DNA of 23,161 nucleotides from CAVQUE01 sp046290435 (GTDB taxonomy: Bacteria; Actinomycetota; Acidimicrobiia; Acidimicrobiales; UBA8592): positions 1 to 23,161 of the forward strand of contig JBKAGO010000013.1 of NCBI GenBank assembly GCA_046290435.1, in the 5' to 3' direction. Positions within the stretch are counted from its first letter, which is position 1. Each line of letters opens with the position of its first letter. Positions 1 to 6,629 of this stretch are shown one piece after another. The position numbers and the translations under genes are program-made. Below the pieces are notes generated by a model. The model did no database searches. It saw nothing but the letters and a program-made list of their open reading frames with translations, and was not told the origin of the DNA.

Positions 1-21
1 GGGTGTCAGTGAGGTTCAGAG

Positions 22-38
22 GCAACCCGAGGGGTTGC
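22..38. other. Short perfect hairpin at the left edge
   Basis: GCAACCC (22-28) and GGGTTGC (32-38) pair perfectly around the 3-nt loop GAG. There is no T-run, so a classical intrinsic terminator is not well supported. It could end a gene lying left of the window, or sit in the leader of a leftward gene driven from the promoter near position 75. Confidence 0.35.
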
Positions 39-76
39 GAGCATCGCCGGGGAAGAGCGACGTGAGACTACCCTAG

Positions 77-90
77 CGAACATACGTTCG
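77..90. promoter_or_regulatory. Putative LexA/SOS box
   Basis: CGAACATACGTTCG is a perfect palindrome outside its central four bases. It fits the Gram-positive and actinobacterial SOS box GAAC-N4-GTTC, including the preferred flanking C and G. On the minus strand the TANNNT-type hexamer TAGGGT (75-70) follows directly, so the box would overlap the spacer of a leftward promoter, as expected for a repressor site. The target is probably a DNA-damage gene starting left of the window. The rightward lipoprotein gene starts over 200 nt away and is a less likely target. Confidence 0.5.
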
Positions 91-409
91 ATACGCAACC
101 CGGCAGGGAAGAAATTCTCGGCAGGCCCTTGTCCAGCACGCCCTTTGCAGGCGAGAAGCACCGGGCGATCTCGCCGGCTGCGAAGAAGACGCTCGAGTGC
201 TGGAACCGGCGCAGGGGATCGGGCCGAAGGCCGGGCGCCCGTCACGCCTCCGGCGGCGCCCGGTGTAACCACCGATCCGGGGCCTCGTCGGGTCCGCTAT
301 GGCGCATTCGCACGGCTCGACCGATTCGGACGCTCGGCCATCGGAACAGGTCCTCGACGTGGGGCAACGCCCCGTACTCGGCGCCTCACCCGATCTCCGG
401 CAGGCGCGG
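91..409. other. Region without a supported gene
   Basis: Reading frames here are open mainly because of the high GC content, and none has a convincing start or recognisable product. The frame of the following lipoprotein is open from 269 and includes an ATG at 299 and a GTG at 359. Those residues look like an artificial N-terminal extension rather than protein. Confidence 0.4.
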
Positions 410-1525
410 GTGGCGGGTGCGGCGACACCCGCTGGGTCGGGTGCGGGGCGTCCCCCGCGACAGCGACGTCGGGGTCCGGGCATCGTCTGCGCACTCCTCG
501 TGCTCCTGGCGGCGGCATGCGGCGGCGATGGCCCCGGCGCTCCGGAGGCCCCGCCCGTGGGGACGGTCGCCACGGGCGTCAGGTTTCCCGTTCCGGCGAC
601 GATCTCGCCCGACGGGCGTTGGTTCGCCTACCTCGACGGCCGTGACACCGTCTGTGTCCTCGAGCTCGTCGAGCAGGCCGAGCCGGCCTGCGGGACCTCG
701 GATGTGCTCGGCAGCGACTCGCTGGTCTGGTCGGCCGATTCCGAGCGATTGGTGACCGGCTTCGATCTCGTCCGCTTCCAGGCGACACGGCCGCTGGTCG
801 TCGAGCGCGACGGCTCGCTGGTCGGTCGGGGTGGCGAGGTCGCCGAGGACGACATGATCTTCGAGGGCGCCGCCGCATTCGTCGGCGACGATGTCGTCTA
901 CGTCCGGCTGGAGCAAGGGTCCGAGGTGGCCGAGGTGGTGGTCGACTCGGCCGGTGACCTGCGGGTCGTCGCCGAGGTGCCCGCTGGCGAGGTCATGCTG
1001 TGGCCGCCGGTCGTCGAGGGCGACCGGGCGCTGCTCGCCCTCGGGCGCAGCAGCGAGGTCCGCACCGTCGCCGTCGATCTCGACGGTGGAGACCTGACCG
1101 AGATTCCCCTCCTGGAGGGGCTCGTGGTCGTCGAGACCGTCGGGTCGACGGTACTCGCCATCGACGAGCAGGCGCTCGGCCTCGCGTTGGACGAGCCCGT
1201 CTACTCGATCGCCGACCTCGACGACGACGGTGTCCCCGTCCCGGTCACCCGGGAGTCGCTGCGGGCGCGGGGAGCGGCGCTGTCGCCCGACGGTGAACTG
1301 CTGGCGGTCGTCTGGTTCGATCCGTGGGGTCCGATCGACGGTGCCGTTCTGGCCGTCGCCACGGTCGATTCGGTTCGCTCCGGCGATGCGGTCTGGACGG
1401 ATACCGCGATCGAGGGAGCCGGGCCGATCATCGACCGCTACCGACGGATGCGCTGGACGTCGGCCACGACGGTGACGATGGTGGTCGACGAGGCTGTCGT
1501 CACGATCGACGTCGGGACGGAGTGA
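410..1525 (+). CDS. Secreted lipoprotein with TolB/WD40-like repeats
   Basis: Predicted 371-residue lipoprotein of unknown role. I chose the GTG at 410 because it gives a compact signal peptide: an Arg-rich n-region (residues 14-21), a hydrophobic stretch (25-36), and a lipobox LAAAC with the lipidated Cys at 37. The ATG at 299 would put about 60 residues before the hydrophobic core. The mature part contains 'ISPDGRWFAYLDG' and 'LSPDGELLAVVWF', typical of blades in TolB/WD40-like beta-propellers, and many alternating Val/Asp strands. It is thus probably a propeller anchored outside the membrane. It is encoded alone and converges with the oxidoreductase at 1576. No enzymatic residues are recognisable, so a binding or scaffolding role is only inferred. 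Confidence 0.75.
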   Translation: MAGAATPAGSGAGRPPRQRRRGPGIVCALLVLLAAACGGDGPGAPEAPPVGTVATGVRFPVPATISPDGRWFAYLDGRDTVCVLELVEQAEPACGTSDVLGSDSLVWSADSERLVTGFDLVRFQATRPLVVERDGSLVGRGGEVAEDDMIFEGAAAFVGDDVVYVRLEQGSEVAEVVVDSAGDLRVVAEVPAGEVMLWPPVVEGDRALLALGRSSEVRTVAVDLDGGDLTEIPLLEGLVVVETVGSTVLAIDEQALGLALDEPVYSIADLDDDGVPVPVTRESLRARGAALSPDGELLAVVWFDPWGPIDGAVLAVATVDSVRSGDAVWTDTAIEGAGPIIDRYRRMRWTSATTVTMVVDEAVVTIDVGTE

Positions 1526-1575
1526 CCGCAGCGCGACGAAGGCCCGACCAGTCCGGCGACGACCGTGCGCGGGTG

Positions 1576-2553
1576 TCAGCCGTGCGCGGCAGTGATGAAG
1601 GCGTCGAGCTCGCGGGCGATGTCGGGGCCGGCGGGCTGATAGGCGATCTCGGTGGCGCCGGCGGCCTCGAGGGCGGCCAGGCGGTCGCGTAGCTCGGCGG
1701 GCCGGAATGCGCCGCCCATCGCGGCGATGAACGCCGGGGTGATGAACGGGCGGTCGCGTTCGTTGACGCCGACGAGGTGCAGGTCGTGGATGGCGAGGTG
1801 ACGCTCGTCTTCGGGCACGTCGGCGTACGCGGCCAGCCAGGCCTCGCCGTCGGGGAGGGCCTCGACGCCCAGGCCGTTCTCGGCGGCGAAGTGGTAGGCG
1901 ACAGCGGCGCCGTGACCGGCGGCGTCCATGACCCGGGGAGAGGTGACGTCCTCGTCGTCGTCGAGCACCGTGCCGAACGTGAGCATCGCCTGCCAGGCCA
2001 CACCGGGCACGGGGTGGGACCCGGCGTGGAACAGTCCCGCGCCCAGGGCTTCGGCCACCGCCCGTCCCTTGGGCCCGGCCGCGCCCATGAGGAACGGCAC
2101 GTCGATGGGGCGGGTCGGCGCGAAGCCGTCAGGGTGCAGCATCCGCATGGCGGCGCCTTCCCACTGCACGGTGTCGCCGGCCAGCAGGCCGCGCACGCAC
2201 CGGACCCACGCCTCGACATCGGCCCAGCGCAGCGGCCGCTGCCCCAGGGTGAACCGCCCGGTGAACCCCGAGCCGACACCGACGGCCACACGACCGGGAC
2301 CGGCGGCGTCGACGAGGGTGCCGATGGCCGACGCCGTCGCCATCGGATGACGCAGGCTGGGGATGAGCACGCCCGGGCCCAGGCCGATGCGTTCGGTGCG
2401 CTCGGCGGCCAGCGCCAGCTGCATCCACACGTCGGGGTAGAGGGCGGGGGAGTCGTAGAACCACGCCCGCCGGTAGCCGAGCGACTCGGCGATGCGGGCA
2501 TGTTCGGGACTGTCGAGCGAGGTCGCCAGCGCACAGGAGATGTCGAGGGTCAC
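1576..2553 (-). CDS. LLM-class F420-dependent oxidoreductase
   Basis: 325-residue luciferase-like monooxygenase fold protein, probably using coenzyme F420 or FMN; the substrate cannot be read from the sequence. Family signatures include an N-terminal strand and helix (ALATSLDSPEHARIAESLGY, then AWFYDSPAL), 'ERIGLGPGVLIPSLRHPMATASAIGTL' near residues 65-90 and 'GRVAVGVGSGFTGR' near 95-110, which form the TIM-barrel cofactor site. The length is normal for the family. The frame stays open upstream, but homology begins at VTLDIS, so the GTG at 2553 is taken as start. It has no Shine-Dalgarno sequence; the hexamer GATACT (2565-2560) lies 6 nt before it, suggesting a leaderless mRNA. It is monocistronic and divergent from the toxin-antitoxin pair. 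Confidence 0.88.
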   Translation of the reverse strand: MTLDISCALATSLDSPEHARIAESLGYRRAWFYDSPALYPDVWMQLALAAERTERIGLGPGVLIPSLRHPMATASAIGTLVDAAGPGRVAVGVGSGFTGRFTLGQRPLRWADVEAWVRCVRGLLAGDTVQWEGAAMRMLHPDGFAPTRPIDVPFLMGAAGPKGRAVAEALGAGLFHAGSHPVPGVAWQAMLTFGTVLDDDEDVTSPRVMDAAGHGAAVAYHFAAENGLGVEALPDGEAWLAAYADVPEDERHLAIHDLHLVGVNERDRPFITPAFIAAMGGAFRPAELRDRLAALEAAGATEIAYQPAGPDIARELDAFITAAHG

Positions 2554-2645
2554 CGCCGAAGTATCGCGGAAGCACCGACGCCCGAGCAGGGTGGCGGCCG
2601 GGATGGCGGCCGAGGCTCGACCATGCGGTGGCGTCGGTCGGCGCA

Positions 2646-2675
2646 TCGACCCGACAGGGCCCACATCGGTATACT
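2646..2675 (+). promoter_or_regulatory. Leaderless promoter of the toxin-antitoxin operon
   Basis: TATACT (2670-2675) matches the -10 consensus at five of six bases. TCGACC (2646-2651) is a 4/6 match to the -35 box at 18-bp spacing. The antitoxin ATG follows the -10 by only 7 nt and no Shine-Dalgarno sequence is present, so transcription probably starts at or next to the A of the ATG. Confidence 0.55.
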
Positions 2676-2682
2676 TTCGGGT

Positions 2683-2904
2683 ATGCCTCGCACCACTACC
2701 ATCAAGGTCTCCACGCAGACCCGGGATGCGTTGCGCCAGCTCGCCGAGCGTGAGGGTCTGTCCCTCGATGCTCAGCTGGCGCGGTTGATTCGCGCCGAGC
2801 GGCGTCGCGTCATCGGGGCGCAGCTGTCCTCGGGCCGTCTCGGCGACGACGATGCCGCTGTGCTGGATGCGTCGGCGAGCGATGTCTCCGATGCGCTCGG
2901 GTGA
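2683..2904 (+). CDS. MazE-like ribbon-helix-helix antitoxin
   Basis: 73-residue protein. Residues 4-37 (TTIKVSTQTRDALRQLAERE, then GLSLDAQLARLI) have the beta-strand/helix/helix pattern of ribbon-helix-helix DNA-binding proteins. The acidic C-terminal tail (about 55-73, with DDD and several Asp) resembles the toxin-binding segment of MazE-type antitoxins. Its stop codon lies inside the following toxin gene, so the two are translationally coupled in the usual antitoxin-first order. By analogy it neutralises the toxin and represses its own promoter. The ATG at 2683 is supported by the domain boundary and by the -10 box just upstream. Confidence 0.85.
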   Translation: MPRTTTIKVSTQTRDALRQLAEREGLSLDAQLARLIRAERRRVIGAQLSSGRLGDDDAAVLDASASDVSDALG

Positions 2905-3205
2905 TGTCGTCCAGGTCGACTTCGGCGTACCGGCCCGGGGCGAGCCGGGGTTCATCCGCCCGGCCGTCGTCGTCACCGCCGGCGAGGTGCTCGAGTTCGG
3001 CCAGTGGGCCATCGCCGTCGTACCGTGCACGACGAATCGGCGCGGTTGGCTGACCGAGGTCGAGGTGGACGGCTACGGCGTCGCCCAGGCCCATCTTCCG
3101 ACCACCGTGAGCGTCGATCGTGTCGTCGACGCAACCGGCACGAACGTGGGCGTCGTCGTGCTGGGGCAGATCCGGGAGCTCATCGCCGACCTGTTGGGGC
3201 TGTAG
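2882..3205 (+). CDS. MazF/PemK-family mRNA interferase toxin
   Basis: 107-residue endoribonuclease toxin of the MazF/PemK family, expected to cut single-stranded mRNA at short sequences. Motifs are 'RSGDVVQVDFG' at the N-terminus, 'RPAVVV' (the family's conserved Arg-Pro strand) and 'VVPCTTNRRG', the equivalent of the VVPxT strand with the conserved Thr. The C-terminal 'VGVVVLGQIRELIADLLGL' matches the last helix of the fold. Starts at 2882 (MSPMRSGD) or 2891 (MRSGD) are both plausible, overlapping the antitoxin by 23 or 14 nt. The key residues are intact, so an active toxin is expected. The cleavage specificity cannot be read from the sequence. Confidence 0.88.
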   Translation: MSPMRSGDVVQVDFGVPARGEPGFIRPAVVVTAGEVLEFGQWAIAVVPCTTNRRGWLTEVEVDGYGVAQAHLPTTVSVDRVVDATGTNVGVVVLGQIRELIADLLGL

Positions 3206-3230
3206 GTCGGGCGACGATCGGGCGGGTCGC

Positions 3231-3473
3231 TCAGCGGCTGTCGGGGCGATCCGGGGGGTCGACCGACAGGAGCTCACCGGGCTGGCAGCCGAGGACGTCG
3301 CAGATGGCGGTGAGGGTCGAGAACCGGATGGCCTTGGCCCGGTTGTTCTTGAGGATCGACAGGTTGGCCACGGTGATGTCGACGGCGTCGCTCAGCTCGA
3401 TGAGGGTCATGCCCCGCTGCTGCAGCAGTTCGTCGAGGTGGCAGCGCACCCGGTGCGCTTCGTCCGGCGCCAC
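3231..3473 (-). CDS. Small Xre-family helix-turn-helix regulator
   Basis: 80-residue DNA-binding protein that is almost entirely a Cro/Xre-type HTH. 'LDELLQQRGMTLIELSDAVDITVANLSILKNN' holds the first helices and the recognition helix, and 'FSTLTAICDVLGCQPGELLSVD' is the usual fourth/fifth helix signature. It resembles the YozG-like regulators commonly encoded next to DUF2975 proteins. The GTG at 3473 lies 5 nt after the stop of the DUF2975 gene, so the two form one operon. It is the obvious candidate to bind the two palindromes in the operon promoter, but that link is inferred. Confidence 0.85.
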   Translation of the reverse strand: MAPDEAHRVRCHLDELLQQRGMTLIELSDAVDITVANLSILKNNRAKAIRFSTLTAICDVLGCQPGELLSVDPPDRPDSR

Positions 3474-3478
3474 CGCGG

Positions 3479-4153
3479 CTACACCACACCTTCGAGGTCG
3501 TTGCGCAGGTCGGCGCCGACCTGCCACACCCGGGCCAGGACGGCGACGCCGAGGCCGGCGATGATCGGCAGGAACGACACGGAGAACTCGACTGGGGCGA
3601 GGTCCATGGCGGCGGAGCGCCGGATCATCAGTGTCCCGGCGAAGCCGCTGAGCACGGAGTAGGCGGTGCCGCCGATGGCGATGAGGTTCGACAGGATCCA
3701 CAGCCGGCGGACATTGGCTGCCACGAACGGGTCGCCGCCCTTGGCGGTGCGCAGGATGAGCAGCACCAGCCAGATCCCGGCGATGGCCAGCAGCGGCCCG
3801 GCCACCTGCCACAGCACCCAGATCACGCGCTGGCCCGTCGTGGGCTCGGTGAAGGTGAACCGGGCCGTCACGGGGGCGCCGAGCTCCACGGGGGCGAGGC
3901 CGCTTGCGGCGTCGACGACGACGCCGCCGTCGACGGTGCGGGTGGTGAGGCGGTCGCCGAAGTCGACCGGGTCGACGAGTTCGGCGTCGACGCTGGGCTC
4001 GGTGTCGCCGTAGAGCCCGAGGCCGGGGCGGTCGATGATCGTGCCGATCACCGCGAGGGCGGCGAACACCATCCCGAGCATCAGCAGGATCTCGAACAGC
4101 GGCAGGTAGTAGCGCGGCGTGCGGACGACGTCCTCCCTGGTCGCAGCGGTCAT
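3479..4153 (-). CDS. DUF2975 membrane protein
   Basis: 224-residue membrane protein of unknown function. Four hydrophobic segments are visible: about residues 16-40 (LPLFEILLMLGMVFAALAVI), 108-137, 149-176 and 194-212. A soluble loop of about 65 residues between the first two is rich in Asp and Thr and probably faces outside. This four-helix layout and the partnership with a small Xre regulator are typical of DUF2975. The ATG at 4153 has an excellent AGGAGG (4164-4159) at 5-nt spacing. Transcription should come from the TTGACA-N17-TACAAC promoter at 4229-4201, which is embedded in palindromes. The role may be sensing or conditioning membrane state, but nothing in the sequence proves this. Confidence 0.85.
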   Translation of the reverse strand: MTAATREDVVRTPRYYLPLFEILLMLGMVFAALAVIGTIIDRPGLGLYGDTEPSVDAELVDPVDFGDRLTTRTVDGGVVVDAASGLAPVELGAPVTARFTFTEPTTGQRVIWVLWQVAGPLLAIAGIWLVLLILRTAKGGDPFVAANVRRLWILSNLIAIGGTAYSVLSGFAGTLMIRRSAAMDLAPVEFSVSFLPIIAGLGVAVLARVWQVGADLRNDLEGVV

Positions 4154-4170
4154 CGGGACCTCCTCGTGGG

Positions 4171-4189
4171 CATATCGAAGATCGATATG
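4171..4189. promoter_or_regulatory. Operator palindrome O2 in the DUF2975 leader
   Basis: CATATCGAAGATCGATATG has perfect 8-bp arms (CATATCGA/TCGATATG) around AGA. It is AT-rich in a roughly 70% GC neighbourhood. It falls between the predicted transcription start (about 4194) and the Shine-Dalgarno sequence of the DUF2975 gene, so a bound protein could block elongation or initiation. Confidence 0.7.
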
Positions 4190-4200
4190 TTCGTGCCATC

Positions 4201-4229
4201 GTTGTACATATCGAATTTCGATATGTCAA
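4201..4229 (-). promoter_or_regulatory. Promoter of the DUF2975/Xre operon with operator O1
   Basis: On the minus strand TTGACA (4229-4224, a perfect -35) is followed after 17 bp by TACAAC (4206-4201, 4/6 to the -10). The spacer is almost wholly filled by the palindrome CATATCGAATTTCGATATG (4207-4225), which has perfect 9-bp arms. Its centre lies 36 bp from that of the second palindrome downstream. A protein bound here would exclude RNA polymerase, so this looks like a classical repressed promoter. Confidence 0.72.
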
Positions 4230-4333
4230 GAGGTGAGTCCAGCGGCGAGTCGAGGCGGGTGTCGAGGAGAGCGCACGAAGCGTGGCATCGTCTGGGGCGT
4301 GCGGCCCCGGGTGGGTTACCTCGTGGATTCCCT

Positions 4334-4361
4334 GCAACGGATCAGCTCGGCTGCGCGTCCA
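4334..4361 (+). promoter_or_regulatory. Possible ECF-type promoter before the sigma gene
   Basis: GCAACG (4334-4339) and CGTCCA (4356-4361), separated by 16 bp, resemble the AAC-containing -35 and CGTC -10 elements recognised by many ECF sigma factors. The -10 ends 8 nt before the ATG at 4370, consistent with a leaderless, self-activated transcript. The match is short and the specificity of this sigma family is not known to me. Confidence 0.3.
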
Positions 4362-4369
4362 TAGACGTG

Positions 4370-4843
4370 ATGGACCCGATACAGGGCACGGTCACCGGAT
4401 GGCCGCCGGCGCTCGTCGACGAGTACACCGCTCGTCGCGACGCGCTCACCCGACTGGCCACCGGCATGCTCGGATCGGCAGCCGAGGCCGAGGAGATCGT
4501 GCACGACGCCTTCATGGCCACAGCCGCCCGCTGGGCCGACGTGCGCGAGGTCCGTCCCTACGTCCGCACCGCCGTGGTCAACCGGGCCAACGGGGTGCAC
4601 CGTCGCCGGCGTACGGCCGAGCGCCACCACGTCGACGCGCCGCCGCCGGGCGCGCCGGACCAGCTCGTCGAGTTCCGTGATCTGTTGCTCGGTCTGCCCG
4701 AGCGGCAGCGGACCGTGCTGGTGCTGCGCTACCTCGAGGATCTCGCCGACGACGACATCGCCGTGACGCTCGGCTGCCGCCCTGCCACCGTCCGCTCCCT
4801 GGCCGCTCGTGGCCTCGCCCGCATCCGATCGGAGCTCCGATGA
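4370..4843 (+). CDS. SigE-family ECF RNA polymerase sigma factor
   Basis: 157-residue ECF sigma factor. Region 2 spans about residues 14-70: 'RLATGMLGSAAEAEEIVHDAF' includes the -10-recognition and core-binding helices, then 'WADVREVRPYVRTAVVNRAN'. Region 4 spans about 103-157: 'LPERQRTVLVLRYLEDLADDDIA', then 'RPATVRSLAARGLARIRSELR' as recognition helix and tail. The composition and size fit the SigE subfamily of actinobacteria. The ATG at 4370 is preferred because residues encoded further upstream do not look like sigma sequence. Its TGA overlaps the ATG of the next gene (ATGA), so synthesis of the membrane partner is coupled. Activity is presumably held in check by that partner. Confidence 0.9.
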   Translation: MDPIQGTVTGWPPALVDEYTARRDALTRLATGMLGSAAEAEEIVHDAFMATAARWADVREVRPYVRTAVVNRANGVHRRRRTAERHHVDAPPPGAPDQLVEFRDLLLGLPERQRTVLVLRYLEDLADDDIAVTLGCRPATVRSLAARGLARIRSELR

Positions 4844-6396
4844 TCGACCTCTCCACCGACGAGGGCATCCGCGCCGCCATGTTCGAGGTCACCTCGTGGC
4901 CGGCCACCGAACCCGTCACCGACGGCTCGGTCACCCACGTCTCCGACGGTTCCGGCACCGACGGCTCGGTCACCCACGTCTCCGACGGCTCCGGCTCCGA
5001 CGGCTCCAGGATCGGCGGCTCCGGTATCGACCGACCGGCGGAGGTGCTGCCGATCGACGCAGCGTCGCGGCGTGCCCCGTCGCGGCCTCGGCTGCTGTGG
5101 GCCGCGGCCCTGCTGGTCGTCGTCGGCAGCGTCGCCGCCGTCGCGGTGCTGCGCAGCGGCGACGGACCGCTCGTCACCGCGGCACGTGGGACGTGGGAGT
5201 CGATGGCGCCGTTCCCGCTGGAGCCGCGGCTCGATCCGTCCACCCTGTGGACCGGCACCGAGATGATCGTGTGGGGCGGCCACGACCGCTTCGGCGAGGT
5301 CTTCGTCGACGGCGCGGCCTACGACCCGCGCACCGACACGTGGCGGACCATCGCCGACTACCCGTTCGACCACTGGCGTCGGGAGGGCACATCCGTGGGC
5401 GGGAGCGGCTTTGCGTCGTCGGCGCCGGTGCTCGGGGCGCACCTCGATGGTGCGGTGTACTACATCGTGCGCAGCCCCGACGACCTGTGGGCGTGGGACC
5501 TGGTGCGCTATGACATCGCCGACGACACGTGGGCCGTACTCGACGAGAACCGATACGAGCAGTTGCCCACGGACGAGATCGTCCCGATCGCCGGCCTGGC
5601 GACCGTGCACGGCCCGGACTCGCTCACCGCATGGAACGGCCAACTGGTCGTGACGGGTTGGCGGTCCGATCTCGGGTCGTTGGGCTGGTCGATGCTCGAC
5701 GTGCCCGCCGGTGGTGAGCCCCAGTGGTCGGGGTTCCTTGCCGTGGAGGGCAGCTCGGATCTGTACGGTTTCGGCCCGATCAGCGGAAGCCCGACGGTGA
5801 TCGACGATCGCCACCTCGTGTTCGTTACCGGCAGCCAGGTCTACCTCTACGACCTGGGCTACAGCATCGATCTGGTCGACCAGACCGCGGTCCTGGTCGA
5901 ATACCCGTCCGAGGAGCCCTTCGGCGAGAGCGCAAGTATTGGCTACGCCGCCGCCGACGCGGGCGGCCTGGTGACGGGGGTGGCCGCCGAGGGCGGCCGT
6001 TTGCAACGCTTCGCCGCACGCGTGCAGCCCGAGACCGGCGAGTGGGTCATGCTCGAGGCGCCGCACCGGGGCCAGGTGGGCGACGTCGACGGTCCGGCGT
6101 TGGTGGCGACACCGTACGGGTCGTTGATCCTCGGCGGTATCGACGCCCCAGGACGGTCCGGGGGTCTCGAGGAAGAAGTGGTACGCCTCGCCGCCGATCC
6201 CGAGGTCACCCGCTGGGTCGACATCCCACGCGCCCCGATCGATCTGGAGCGGACCCGTCACACGCTGATCTGGACCGGGCGCGAGGTGATCGTCTGGGGC
6301 GGCCGGGCGGTCGACCCGGCCGGGTCCGCGAACGTCGGCGTGCTCCCCCTCGTCGACGGGGCCCGCTACCGCATCGACCCGCCGGAGACGCCGTGA
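4840..6396 (+). CDS. One-pass membrane protein with Kelch-like outer domain; probable anti-sigma partner
   Basis: 518 residues. The N-terminal about 80 residues are cytoplasmic and low in complexity, including a 13-residue tandem repeat (27-52, DGSVTHVSDGSGT/S). A single transmembrane helix follows at about 84-104 (LLWAAALLVVVGSVAAVAVL). The rest is an outer domain with Kelch-like blades, for example 'TEMIVWGGHDRFG', 'GAAYDPRTDTWRTIADYPF' and, near the end, 'REVIVWGGRAV' and 'GARYRI'. The ATGA overlap with the sigma gene and a GGAG 5 nt before the ATG indicate tight co-expression. This topology suits a sensor that binds the sigma factor inside and a ligand or wall component outside. No zinc-binding anti-sigma motif (HxxxCxxC) is visible, so the anti-sigma role is inferred from context. 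Confidence 0.85.
   Translation: MIDLSTDEGIRAAMFEVTSWPATEPVTDGSVTHVSDGSGTDGSVTHVSDGSGSDGSRIGGSGIDRPAEVLPIDAASRRAPSRPRLLWAAALLVVVGSVAAVAVLRSGDGPLVTAARGTWESMAPFPLEPRLDPSTLWTGTEMIVWGGHDRFGEVFVDGAAYDPRTDTWRTIADYPFDHWRREGTSVGGSGFASSAPVLGAHLDGAVYYIVRSPDDLWAWDLVRYDIADDTWAVLDENRYEQLPTDEIVPIAGLATVHGPDSLTAWNGQLVVTGWRSDLGSLGWSMLDVPAGGEPQWSGFLAVEGSSDLYGFGPISGSPTVIDDRHLVFVTGSQVYLYDLGYSIDLVDQTAVLVEYPSEEPFGESASIGYAAADAGGLVTGVAAEGGRLQRFAARVQPETGEWVMLEAPHRGQVGDVDGPALVATPYGSLILGGIDAPGRSGGLEEEVVRLAADPEVTRWVDIPRAPIDLERTRHTLIWTGREVIVWGGRAVDPAGSANVGVLPLVDGARYRIDPPETP
4921..4998 (+). repeat. 39-bp in-frame tandem repeat (two copies)
   Basis: Units 4921-4959 and 4960-4998 differ at few positions and encode DGSVTHVSDGSGT and DGSVTHVSDGSGS, followed by a partial third unit. 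The repeat lies in the cytoplasmic part of the Kelch membrane protein, so copy-number change would alter linker length without breaking the frame. Confidence 0.85.
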
Positions 6397-6629
6397 CCGA
6401 TGATCCCCCGCTGGAGGGCGCTCCGGTCCCCACGGTTCGATCGTCTTCCCGACGAGAACCACTGAGGGCTCGAGTACCCATGTCATGATTGCGGACGCCT
6501 GCGCCGGCCGATGTCTGCCCGAGTGCACGTGCAAACGAGCGCGAGGCACTCCGGCGGCAGGTGGATGCTGATCCATCCAACCTCCGCCGAGTCGGAGCGA
6601 GCCTGGCACAAAGCGAAGGGGAGGGATCC
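6397..6629. other. Intergenic stretch before the DUF4282 gene
   Basis: No gene or strong promoter is evident. The only clear element is the purine-rich AGGGGAGGG just before position 6630, which serves as ribosome binding site for the following gene. Confidence 0.4.

Noticed and set aside
6..272. 88-codon minus-strand frame at the left edge
   Set aside because: It has no ribosome binding site or recognisable domain, an Arg/Ala/Pro-rich composition, and runs across the SOS box and predicted promoter.
1777..2682. N-terminal extension of the antitoxin frame back to 1777
   Set aside because: It is antisense to the oxidoreductase, has no family similarity, and the ribbon-helix-helix domain with its own -10 box starts at 2683.
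2554..3030. N-terminal extension of the oxidoreductase frame to 3030
   Set aside because: It runs antisense through the toxin-antitoxin genes; family homology begins only at the GTG at 2553.
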